Of a DNA stretch of 9,174 nt, positions 1 to 6,608 are shown piece after piece (the stretch's first letter is position 1; each line of letters opens with the position of its first letter). The position numbers and the translations under genes are program-made. Source of the stretch: an uncultured Clostridia bacterium (GTDB lineage Bacteria > Bacillota > Clostridia > Christensenellales > Aristaeellaceae); assembly GCA_946496415.1 (NCBI GenBank), contig CAMMGP010000030.1, positions 1 through 9,174 of the forward strand, read 5' to 3'. The notes under the pieces were generated by a model. That model made no database searches. It saw only the letters and a list, made by a program, of their open reading frames with translations, and had not been told where the DNA came from.

Positions 1-2
1 GC

Positions 3-461
3 TACGCTCTGGCCCGATGCGCCGCCGCTCTGGCGGGAACGGCGCTGCTGGCGCTGTGCTGCCTTTTGGAAGCGGCAGCGTTCTATGGCCGCTACTTCGG
101 CTGGTACGCGTGGGGCAGCCTGCTGCTCCCGGCGCTGGCGACCCTCGTTCCGGCGCTGGTATTCGCCTTGGGCTGCGGCTGGCTGCTGGCGCGCATCCGC
201 CCCTGGCTGCTCTATCCGTGGATGCTCCTGCCCTTTGCGGCGGCGGCTCTGCCCCTGCCCGAGGCGCTGGGGCTGTGGAACGGCAGTCTCTTCACCGCCC
301 TCCCACTCACCCTGGGGACGCTGGACCCGACGTTCACACTGCCCGCCTCAGCCGTCGTCGCCCAGCTTGTCCTGCTCGCATGTGGAGCGATAGCGCTGTT
401 CGTTCGCCCCAAGCGTCTGGGAATCGGAGCGGCCGCGCGCAGAAGCGCGGAGGCTGTATAA
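3..461 (+). CDS. C-terminal fragment of a polytopic membrane protein (5' end outside window)
   Basis: The frame is open from the left edge to a TAA at 459-461 and gives 152 residues of an incomplete protein. Four hydrophobic stretches can be seen, at about fragment residues 7-27, 35-63, 67-85 and 113-134, separated by short loops. The tail after the last one is basic (RPKRLG, then several Arg). This is the layout of the C-terminal half of an integral membrane protein. An ABC-2-type exporter permease would fit, but I see no diagnostic motif, so the family is a guess. No start codon or ribosome binding site lies in the window; the internal TTG at 66 has no Shine-Dalgarno and cuts into a membrane segment, so it is not the true start. 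It runs toward the large minus-strand operon and is probably unrelated to it. Confidence 0.6.
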   Translation, partial: YALARCAAALAGTALLALCCLLEAAAFYGRYFGWYAWGSLLLPALATLVPALVFALGCGWLLARIRPWLLYPWMLLPFAAAALPLPEALGLWNGSLFTALPLTLGTLDPTFTLPASAVVAQLVLLACGAIALFVRPKRLGIGAAARRSAEAV

Positions 462-531
462 AGCGATAATAGCGCACCCCTGATCCTTCTGGACAGTGCC
501 CAGGGCAACGGGCAATAGAAAGAAGATAGAT

Positions 532-792
532 GGTGCCCCAATTCTCCATCGCTGCGTTATCATAGGGGCAGTCAGGGCTGAACACCGAAGGAGAAATGCG
601 GGATGCTTGCATCAGGTCGAAGTATGCTTGGGAGTGCATTGAAACCCTTGGCACGGTGGAGTACGGGTCCGGCAGTGCCTTTTCCTGTTTCAGAGCCTCA
701 CGAATGGTATCCGTCACCAGCGAGGAAGACGGAGCGGAACCGATCTTCCACGCAAGGACAGCCCTGCTGCACAAATCCAGCACAGCGCGCAT
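532..792 (-). pseudogene. degenerate IS3-family transposase (OrfB/DDE) remnant
   Basis: On the minus strand an open frame (Met at 834, stop near 334) carries an internal stretch resembling the integrase-like core of IS3/IS150-type OrfB. The visible pieces are AVLDLCSRAVLAWKIG (about 789-742), a helix with SSSLVTDTIREAL, then SQAYFDL, and the hallmark PYDNAAMEN around the last catalytic Glu (about 567-541). The middle motif, normally HSDxGxxYxS and bearing the second catalytic Asp, is garbled (YSTVPRVSMHSQAYF), and the usual NFFGTLKTE after AMEN is collapsed to NWGT. After that the reading runs into non-homologous sequence and then antisense to the upstream membrane gene. There is no OrfA, no N-terminal part and no recognisable terminal inverted repeats. 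It is a dead fragment, not an active element. The limits given are those of recognisable similarity. Confidence 0.75.
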
Positions 793-814
793 CAAAACGG
801 GCCCTTCAAGATTT

Positions 815-845
815 ACCCCCTGCGTTTTGCGCAAACGCAGGGGGT
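815..845. repeat. 13-bp perfect inverted repeat (hairpin)
   Basis: ACCCCCTGCGTTT at 815-827 pairs perfectly with its reverse complement at 833-845, with a 5-nt loop. Neither strand has a U tract after the stem, so it is not a standard intrinsic terminator. It lies between the IS3 remnant and the end of the ATPase gene. It may be an element end, a transcript 3'-end stabiliser or part of a two-hairpin terminator region together with the stem at 860-881. Its function is unknown. Confidence 0.6.
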
Positions 846-859
846 TGTCGGCGGATTGG

Positions 860-885
860 GCGCCGCCCGCAAAGGCGGCGCTTTT
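860..885. terminator. GC-rich hairpin after the ATPase gene; possible terminator
   Basis: GCGCCGCC (860-867) pairs perfectly with GGCGGCGC (874-881) across a 6-nt loop, and TTTT follows on the plus strand. It sits about 15 nt past the stop codon of the minus-strand ATPase gene, where an operon-end terminator is expected. The T run, however, is on the plus-strand side; the minus-strand transcript has no U run after the stem. It could act weakly at the operon end, or stop plus-strand readthrough from the left. The structure is certain, its role is not. Confidence 0.4.
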
Positions 886-896
886 CGAGCCCTGGA

Positions 897-2018
897 TCAG
901 ACCCTGGAGAGGAGCGCCTCCTCGGTTTCCAGATCGAAAAAGTGCAGTCGGTTGACGTCGAAGCCCACCGTAATATTCTCGCCGCTGTGGGACGTGGTGC
1001 GGGGATCGACGCGAGCGACGAAGTTTTCCTCCTTGCCGCTCGTGGAAAGATACAGGTGGGTTTCCGAACCCATCAGCTCCGTCAGCTCTACGTGCGCGCG
1101 GATGCAGGCGTCGGGATAGGTGGAGGTAAAGACCGGCTCGTCGTGGATGTTTTCCGGGCGCACGCCCATGTAAACCTCCCTGCCGATATAGTCGCCGGTC
1201 ATGCGCTGCACTTTCCCCTCGGGCACGCGCACGGCGTTGTCGCCAAACGCGGCGTAGACGCCGTCCTCGCGCTTTTCCAGGCGCACTTTAAAGACGTTCA
1301 TCTGCGGCGTGCCAATGAAGCAGGCCACAAACAGATTCGCCGGATAGTCGTAGAGGTTCTGCGGCGTGTCGTTCTGCTGCATGAAGCCGTCCTTCATCAC
1401 GACGATGCGGCTGCCCATGGTCATGGCCTCGGTCTGATCGTGGGTGACGTAGATAAAGGTGGTCTGGAGACGCTTGTGCAGCTTGGTGATCTCCGAGCGG
1501 GTCTGCACGCGCAGTTTGGCGTCCAGGTTGGACAGAGGCTCGTCCATCAAAAACACCTTCGGCTCGCGCACGATGGCGCGGCCCAGGGCCACGCGCTGGC
1601 GCTGGCCGCCGGAAAGCGCGGCGGGCTTGCGGTTGAGGAGTTGTTCGATGCCGAGGATCTTCGCCGCCTCGCGCACGCGGCGATCGATCTCCGCCTTGGG
1701 CGTCTTGCGCAATTTGAGGGCGAAGGCCATGTTGTTGTAGACCGTCATGTGCGGATAGAGGGCGTAGCTCTGGAAGACCATGGCGATATCGCGGTCCTGG
1801 GGCAAGACGTTGTTGACCAGTTTGCCGTCGATATACAATTCGCCTTTGGTGATCTCCTCCAGGCCGGCGACCATGCGCAGCGTGGTGGACTTGCCGCAGC
1901 CGGACGGGCCGACCAGCACGATAAACTCCTTATCCTCAATCTCCAAGTTGAAATTGTTGACGGCAGTCACTCCGCCGGGATATTCCTTGTAGATATTCCG
2001 AAGGGACAGGCTTGCCAT
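897..2018 (-). CDS. sugar ABC transporter ATP-binding protein, MsmX/UgpC/MalK type
   Basis: This 373-residue cytoplasmic ATPase powers import through a carbohydrate-type (CUT1) ABC transporter. All nucleotide-binding motifs are present: Walker A GPSGCGKST (37-45), Q-loop Gln83 in VFQSYALYP, signature LSGGQ (135-139), Walker B VFLMDE (155-160), D-loop SNLD (163-166) and H-loop His193. The C-terminal third has the OB/TOBE regulatory fold typical of MalK/UgpC/MsmX, with the GVRPENI motif near residue 285. The length is normal for the family. The ATG start is supported by GGAGGA seven nt upstream (2025-2030). It is the last gene of the minus-strand operon, 51 nt after the URO-D-family gene. It looks intact, unlike the permease and binding-protein genes upstream. 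ATPases of this type often serve several importers, which could explain why it is conserved while its local partners are broken (inference). The specific sugar cannot be told from the sequence. Confidence 0.95.
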   Translation of the reverse strand: MASLSLRNIYKEYPGGVTAVNNFNLEIEDKEFIVLVGPSGCGKSTTLRMVAGLEEITKGELYIDGKLVNNVLPQDRDIAMVFQSYALYPHMTVYNNMAFALKLRKTPKAEIDRRVREAAKILGIEQLLNRKPAALSGGQRQRVALGRAIVREPKVFLMDEPLSNLDAKLRVQTRSEITKLHKRLQTTFIYVTHDQTEAMTMGSRIVVMKDGFMQQNDTPQNLYDYPANLFVACFIGTPQMNVFKVRLEKREDGVYAAFGDNAVRVPEGKVQRMTGDYIGREVYMGVRPENIHDEPVFTSTYPDACIRAHVELTELMGSETHLYLSTSGKEENFVARVDPRTTSHSGENITVGFDVNRLHFFDLETEEALLSRV

Positions 2019-2045
2019 GGTGATTCCTCCAATATCGCTTATTTG

Positions 2046-2066
2046 AGCCGCGCTTTTCCGCGCGCT
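2046..2066 (-). other. short intercistronic hairpin upstream of the ATPase gene
   Basis: AGC(C)GCGC at 2046-2053 can pair with GCGCGCT at 2060-2066, a 7-bp stem with one bulged base and a 6-nt loop. It lies in the 51-nt gap between the URO-D-family gene and the ATPase gene, before the latter's Shine-Dalgarno. There is no U tract. It may tune relative expression or mRNA processing. It is small and could be chance in GC-rich DNA. Confidence 0.3.
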
Positions 2067-2069
2067 GCC

Positions 2070-3299
2070 TCAGCGCCCGCACTCCTTGCGGTAGTCCAGC
2101 GCCGCCTGATAGATGGCGATGACCTTTTCCGGAGCGACGTCGGCGAGTATGTTGTGCACCTGCGTGAATACGAAGTTGCCGTCCGGCGCGAAGATGTCGA
2201 TCAGGCTCCGGGCGTGGCGGTAGATCTCCGCCGGATCGTCGTGCGCGGCGACGAAGCCCTGCATATCCGCGCCGCCGCCCCAGAAGACCAGGTCGCGGCC
2301 AAATTCGCGCTTGAGCGTCTGCGGGTCCATGTCCTTTGCGGAGATCTGGATGGGGTTGAGCACCTCCACGCCCGCGTCGATCAGATCGGGGATCAGCGGA
2401 GAGATCGTGCCGCAGCTGTGCAGGCCAACGGCCGTATGGGGGCTCTTCCGCTTCACAAAGCGATACAGCGCCGAATGGTAGGGCTTGATCATCTCCCGGT
2501 ACATTTTCGTGGAGATCTGCGGCGCGATCTGCGTTCCCAGGTCGTCGCCGCCGAACCAGGCCAGATCCAGCCACGGGCCAATGCGGGTGAGTATCTTGTC
2601 CAGCACCTCGAGGTAGCCCTCGGTGAGATTTTCCGCCCAGCAGTGGATCAATTCCGGCTCCGCGGCCAGGAAATAGTAGAAGTTCTCAAAGCCAAACTGC
2701 TGTTGTCCGGCCTCGAACACCGCGCCGCCAACGTGCAGAAGCGTGGCCTTGTCGCTCTTCTCGTGCAACTCCCGGGCCTGCTTTTCCAGAAAGTCCAATT
2801 CCTCGTCGCTGATGGAGGGCTTGACCATCCTGGCCTTGAGGTCGTCGATATCCTCCACGTCGCTGAGGTAGTAACGCATATTGTCGTAGTAAAGGCCGTT
2901 CTGGGGCTGGCGCGCCAGCAATGTGCCGTCCTTGTCATAGAGGTCCAGGCCGCCCTGCGCGTTGGGCACAGGGTTCAGATTACCGGGCACCAGGCAGGGG
3001 CTGCCGTCTTGCAGCGTGCCCGGCTTCCAGGTGTCCACGCGCACGTCAAAGGCAGGGTAAAGCTGCAAAATCTGCACGACGTCGCCGCCGAAGCGGTCCA
3101 CGATTTCCGGTTCCGGCAGGGCCAGCTGCTGCATGATGTCATACAGTTTGGTCGTATGCGGGTCCATGCCGAATTTTTCCTTTAAGCGGTTATAGGCGAT
3201 GGCGCTGATGCCAGAGGAGCGATGCGCGCCAAAGTCGATGGGCAGCGTATCCGGCTGCTGATGCCGGAGCACCGCCTGAATTCTTTCTCGAGAAGTCAT
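2070..3299 (-). CDS. uroporphyrinogen decarboxylase (URO-D)/MtaA-superfamily protein
   Basis: This 409-residue protein has the TIM-barrel URO-D superfamily layout: an N-terminal MTSRERIQAVLRHQQPD segment that typically opens these proteins, a GGDDLG strand-loop (250-255), the metal-site segment GLHSCGTISPLIPDLID (292-308) and a C-terminal VHNILADVAPEKVIA (381-395). In the cobalamin/coenzyme M methyltransferases of this superfamily (MtaA, MtbA), an HxC pair plus a later Cys bind the Zn that activates a thiol. Here His294 and Cys296 are present. By my alignment the third ligand falls at His382 in VHN instead of Cys. It is unlikely to make haem, since it sits in a sugar operon between a GH38-like enzyme and a transport ATPase with no other haem gene near. 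Its substrate is unknown; demethylation or another one-carbon step on a sugar derivative is only a guess, and no corrinoid protein gene is visible. The ATG is supported by AAAAAGGAG about seven nt upstream. Confidence 0.85.
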   Translation of the reverse strand: MTSRERIQAVLRHQQPDTLPIDFGAHRSSGISAIAYNRLKEKFGMDPHTTKLYDIMQQLALPEPEIVDRFGGDVVQILQLYPAFDVRVDTWKPGTLQDGSPCLVPGNLNPVPNAQGGLDLYDKDGTLLARQPQNGLYYDNMRYYLSDVEDIDDLKARMVKPSISDEELDFLEKQARELHEKSDKATLLHVGGAVFEAGQQQFGFENFYYFLAAEPELIHCWAENLTEGYLEVLDKILTRIGPWLDLAWFGGDDLGTQIAPQISTKMYREMIKPYHSALYRFVKRKSPHTAVGLHSCGTISPLIPDLIDAGVEVLNPIQISAKDMDPQTLKREFGRDLVFWGGGADMQGFVAAHDDPAEIYRHARSLIDIFAPDGNFVFTQVHNILADVAPEKVIAIYQAALDYRKECGR

Positions 3300-3317
3300 C
3301 GTATGTCTCCTTTTTCC

Positions 3318-3350
3318 GCGGCGCGCTCCGATTTCCGCGGCGCGCGCCGC
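3318..3350 (-). other. strong GC hairpin and 14-bp direct repeat between the GH38-like and URO-D-family genes
   Basis: GCGGCGCGC (3318-3326) pairs perfectly with GCGCGCCGC (3342-3350), a 9-bp all-GC stem with a 15-nt loop. The same region contains a 14-bp direct repeat, TTTCCGCGGCGCGC, at 3313-3326 and 3332-3345. On the minus-strand transcript the stem is followed by GGAAAAAGGAG, the ribosome binding site of the next gene, with no U tract. It is therefore more likely an mRNA processing, stability or translation-tuning element than a terminator. Confidence 0.45.
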
Positions 3351-3362
3351 ATAAATCTCGCC

Positions 3363-5789
3363 TCAGCTGCGCAGGTTCACCAGCACGGACGGCTCGTTCA
3401 TCATGGCCTTTGCCGCGGCCTGCTCTTCGATGCTCTGCGCCGATTGCGCCAGGTCGAAGCGGTACTCGAACAATCCCATGGAATTCGCCTCGAAGTTCGT
3501 GTCCCAGGTATTGTCGAACAGGCGGTAATACAGCGTTTCCGTGTTTTCCGGCAGATGATCAATCTTGGCAAAGCAGTTGCGGCCGCCCAGACTCACCATC
3601 GCCGCGTCTCTGGAGGAGATCAGCCAACAGGCGTCGTCGTTTTTGTAGGAAACCCAGCCGTCAATCGTGTAGTAATCCATGCAGGTGCCGGGAATCTGAC
3701 CGCTGCCCGGCACGAAAGCGCGCCCCGCGAGGCTCATTCGCGGCGTTTCCGCCTTTTCCGCCACCTGCATTTTGGCGAAGTAGATTTCCGGGTTGGGGTT
3801 GTCGCGACGGCGCACGCGCAGCGTCAGGCGCGCGTGGGGCTCCGCCTTGGAGATGGTGAGAATGCGCTGGCCCCACTTCAGCGAGGGATGGTCGAAATCC
3901 TGCACGAAGCGGACGTCGTGCGCCGATTCGATGCGCTGCGTCTGAGCGTACCGCGCGTGGGTCGTGCGCAGCCGCGCCGCGTTCCGCGCGGCCTTGGCCG
4001 CGTCCTGCGCCTGATTGAAGATTTCCAGCATCGCCCAGCGCGGCGCGAACTCGTCGACGCTTACGCTCGAGAAATCTCCCAGACCGGGCTGGATGAGCGA
4101 CGCCTTCTGTCCCGCATAACAGATGGAGACGGGCCAGCCCTTCTCATCGGTGCGGATGTCTGCGCGCAGCGCGTCTTCGCGTTCCGGCTCGGAGGCGTTG
4201 CAGGGCTGCAGGCAGGTCAGGCTCTGCGCGGGCAGATCGTCCACCCAGAAGCGCACGCGGAAGGCCGGCGTCTGATCCGGGAAGTCCGTGGTTTCGCTGT
4301 GCGTGCTGACCTCCGATGCGCTGTTCGGGCGGTTGTACTCGCCGCAGGAGGCCTGGGCCTCCAGGCGGTAAAGGGCGCCGCTCTCGCTGTCGCGCAGATG
4401 CGTGAAAGCGCCCCGCAGGCTGTTGCGCGGCAGAGATATCCAGCCGCGATAAGGCTCGTCGCCCGTGTTGGCCACCCAAACGCCCGGCTTATCCATGGAT
4501 CTGGCCCGGCGCAGACGATCGGACAGCAGGCCCTGCGCCTCGTCCAGAGCGCGATAGGCCAGGATCCTGACCTCCGCCTCGGCGGCGACGCTGTCAAAGT
4601 GATACGGCTCGGCGATGCTCTTCCAGTTGCTGAACGTGTGCTCGCCATACAGGCAGAGGTTGCGCTCGACGCGCGCTGCGCTGCGCTGGTCCGCCTCGCT
4701 CATTGCGCCCAGCGTCTGGGAAAGCGCGGCTTCATATACGCGGTCGGCCTTGCGCGCCCACGCAAGTTCCCGGGGCGTAGCAAGAATGCCGTTGGCCCAC
4801 CAGTCCGGCCACTCGCCCTCGACGACGTCGAGATTGCCGCCCGCTTCCTCCTCGATATGGCGCATCGCCTGCGTGGCTGTGACAAGGCGCAGCTTCGGCG
4901 TATAGCCCTTGGCGTTCCAGCGCTCCACGAACTCGTGCAGGTGGAGGATGGGCGGATCGTTGTCCATGCGCCAGTGGTTCGTCAGAGAAAGGCAGAGCGT
5001 GCGGTAGGGATAAACGCCGGTGATCTTGTTGAATACAAAGCCGTCGCGCACGAATTGGCCGGCATTGGGCTCGCGGCCCTCGAAGGCGGCCATGCACTTC
5101 AGGCACTGCGCATGCGCCTTTTCCAGCGAGGCGTCGTCCGTGCGGAAAATGTCCTGCGCGTCCGGCCAGCGGTAGCAGGTATCGCTGGAATTCGGAATCG
5201 GCCCCTCGCGCCAGAATTCGTTGAAGATATAAAAACCGTTGTTGTAGTGGCCATTCAGCCACACCAGCAGACTGCGGCCATCGGGCATCTTCCAGCGGAA
5301 AGCGTGCGGCGTGGTGAAGGGCACGCCGCCCAGATGGAGGTTCGGCCCCATCCAAAGGTAGCGCACGCCCCGATCCAGCAGCTTTTGCGCGGCGGCGGGA
5401 AAGCCGTTGATGTCGTTCTGCATGGCCGTGCGCACGGATACCTTCTGATAGAACTCCTCCGGCATCCAGTGCACCAGCTTGTCCCACTGGCGCTGCGACA
5501 AAAATGGCGTGACGTTGAAGGGGACCATGGTGATATCCAGGTTGCCGGTCGCAACGGCCTGATAGAAGCGATCGCGCTGCGTCTCGTCGGCCTGCCGGAG
5601 CCATTCCTCCACGCCCAGCAGCGTTTCGCATGTCCAGGCGAAGGGGACGGGGCGATTCGCGGTGTCCAGCACGGCGTCTACTGCCTCTCCGACGTACTGC
5701 GCGTGCAGCTTTCTGGCCCGCAGCGGATAATCCGTATACCCCAGATCCGTGTGCAGGTGGTGCACGATGTCGATGTATTCAATACTCAT
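3363..5789 (-). CDS. GH38-type alpha-mannosidase-like glycoside hydrolase
   Basis: This 808-residue enzyme has the N-terminal catalytic domain of the glycoside hydrolase 38 type, whose known members are Zn-dependent retaining alpha-mannosidases. The opening YIDIVHHLHTDLGYT (5-19) supplies the HxD metal motif (His13, Asp15). TAMQNDINGF (121-130) holds Asp126, matching the nucleophile and metal ligand. YGEHTFSNW (381-389) holds His384, matching the last metal ligand. PDWWANG (328-334) fits the helical part of the fold. Residues from about 435 are beta-rich, as in family C-terminal domains. No signal peptide or membrane segment is seen, so it should act in the cytoplasm on an imported glycan or oligosaccharide. 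The ATG has GGAGGA five nt upstream (5795-5800), and the gene starts only 19 nt after the permease stop, so it is co-transcribed. The sequence differs from classical HxHxDPGW enzymes and may belong to a divergent GH38-like subfamily (DUF5054-like is possible), so mannose specificity is inferred, not shown. Confidence 0.85.
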   Translation of the reverse strand: MSIEYIDIVHHLHTDLGYTDYPLRARKLHAQYVGEAVDAVLDTANRPVPFAWTCETLLGVEEWLRQADETQRDRFYQAVATGNLDITMVPFNVTPFLSQRQWDKLVHWMPEEFYQKVSVRTAMQNDINGFPAAAQKLLDRGVRYLWMGPNLHLGGVPFTTPHAFRWKMPDGRSLLVWLNGHYNNGFYIFNEFWREGPIPNSSDTCYRWPDAQDIFRTDDASLEKAHAQCLKCMAAFEGREPNAGQFVRDGFVFNKITGVYPYRTLCLSLTNHWRMDNDPPILHLHEFVERWNAKGYTPKLRLVTATQAMRHIEEEAGGNLDVVEGEWPDWWANGILATPRELAWARKADRVYEAALSQTLGAMSEADQRSAARVERNLCLYGEHTFSNWKSIAEPYHFDSVAAEAEVRILAYRALDEAQGLLSDRLRRARSMDKPGVWVANTGDEPYRGWISLPRNSLRGAFTHLRDSESGALYRLEAQASCGEYNRPNSASEVSTHSETTDFPDQTPAFRVRFWVDDLPAQSLTCLQPCNASEPEREDALRADIRTDEKGWPVSICYAGQKASLIQPGLGDFSSVSVDEFAPRWAMLEIFNQAQDAAKAARNAARLRTTHARYAQTQRIESAHDVRFVQDFDHPSLKWGQRILTISKAEPHARLTLRVRRRDNPNPEIYFAKMQVAEKAETPRMSLAGRAFVPGSGQIPGTCMDYYTIDGWVSYKNDDACWLISSRDAAMVSLGGRNCFAKIDHLPENTETLYYRLFDNTWDTNFEANSMGLFEYRFDLAQSAQSIEEQAAAKAMMNEPSVLVNLRS

Positions 5790-5808
5790 TTGCGTCCTCC
5801 ATGAAACT

Positions 5809-6528
5809 CTAGCCTTTGATGCTTCCGGCCATCATACCGGCCGTGAATTTCTTCTGCAGCAGCAGGAATACCACCACCAGCGGGATCGAAGCCAACACGA
5901 CGCCCGCGAACAGCAGCGTATACTGGGAAGAATACTGGCCGCGGAAGGAGAGCAGCGCGTTGCTGAGCGACTTCAGGTTCGGGTCGTCCACCAGGATCAT
6001 CGGGAAGTTCAGGTCGTTCCACACGAATACCATGTTGAAGATGATGCTGGAGGCCACCACCGTGGCGGAAAGCGGCATGATGATGCGCGAGTACATGCCC
6101 CACATGGAGCATCCGTCCATCTGCGCCGCCTCCTGGATCTCGACGGGAATGCTGCTCATAAAGCCGTACATGACGTATACCGTAAACGGCAGACCCCAGG
6201 CGGTATACACCAGGATCAGGCCAAAAAGATTGTTGATCAGGCGCAACGAGTCCATCAGGCGATAGAGCTGAAAGATGGACACCTGATAGATCAGCGTGTT
6301 GACGATAGAAGTTTTAAAGGTACTGTTGGCGGTAAAGAGGTTGATGAAGTTTTGCAGGCCGACAAACTCGATATTGTCGGAAATGCCGTTCCACTTGAAC
6401 AGGCTGAAGATCAGCGTTACCAGCGTCGGGAAAAAGCAGAAGATGCAGTAGACGACGATCGGGAGGGCCAGAAAACCGGCGATGGCTTTCTTGTCTCGAC
6501 GGCCGGACAGATCATATCCGCTTGTCAT
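5809..6528 (-). CDS. chimeric sugar ABC transporter permease (MalF-type N-part joined to MalG-type C-part), probably non-functional
   Basis: This 239-residue protein reads as two permeases joined in frame. Residues 1-83 resemble the start of a first CUT1 permease (MalF/UgpA): a basic N-terminus, membrane segment 18-42 ending FSLFKWNG, then FVGLQNF and VNTLIYQ. Residues from about 84 resemble the middle and end of the second permease (MalG/UgpE): LYRLMDSLRL, GLILVYTAWGLPF, the EAA loop EIQEAAQMDGCSMWG (130-144) that docks with the ATPase, FVWNDLNFP and a basic end KKFTAGMMAGSIKG. The join is near 6273-6285 (codons for Q-V-S-I-F). Each normal permease is about 270-300 residues, so roughly half of each is absent, including part of the core membrane helices. 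A working translocation pore is unlikely. The ATG has AAAGGAG nine nt upstream. It lies 80 nt after the binding-protein remnant and 19 nt before the GH38-like gene. No second permease gene is present in the window. Confidence 0.85.
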   Translation of the reverse strand: MTSGYDLSGRRDKKAIAGFLALPIVVYCIFCFFPTLVTLIFSLFKWNGISDNIEFVGLQNFINLFTANSTFKTSIVNTLIYQVSIFQLYRLMDSLRLINNLFGLILVYTAWGLPFTVYVMYGFMSSIPVEIQEAAQMDGCSMWGMYSRIIMPLSATVVASSIIFNMVFVWNDLNFPMILVDDPNLKSLSNALLSFRGQYSSQYTLLFAGVVLASIPLVVVFLLLQKKFTAGMMAGSIKG

Positions 6529-6557
6529 GGGATACCACTCCTTTGCCCGATATAGAA

Positions 6558-6592
6558 CATCACAGCAGACGGTCGCCCGGTCTGCTGTGATG
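6558..6592 (-). other. intercistronic 13-bp hairpin between binding-protein and permease genes
   Basis: CATCACAGCAGAC (6558-6570) pairs perfectly with GTCTGCTGTGATG (6580-6592) around a 9-nt loop. On the minus-strand transcript it is followed by TTCTATATC, only a weak U run. Stem-loops at this place, after the binding-protein gene of sugar ABC operons, are known to keep the upstream message more abundant than the downstream one, by partial termination or by blocking 3' decay. That role is the likely one here, although the binding protein itself is now truncated. Confidence 0.6.
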
Positions 6593-6608
6593 CGGATCTT
6601 ATTTTAAA

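Noticed and set aside
603..3185. Long plus-strand open frame (860 codons) opposite the ATPase and URO-D-family genes
   Set aside because: It is antisense to two well-supported genes. Its translation is rich in His, Val, Ala and Arg, has no domain, and no Shine-Dalgarno supports it. It is a shadow of high-GC coding DNA.
2070..3299. Role in haem biosynthesis (HemE)
   Set aside because: The protein carries the HSC metal motif of the methyltransferase branch and sits in a sugar operon with no haem genes nearby.
3222..5804. Long plus-strand open frame opposite the GH38-like gene
   Set aside because: Same reason: it mirrors the real minus-strand gene, with low-complexity composition and no recognisable motif.
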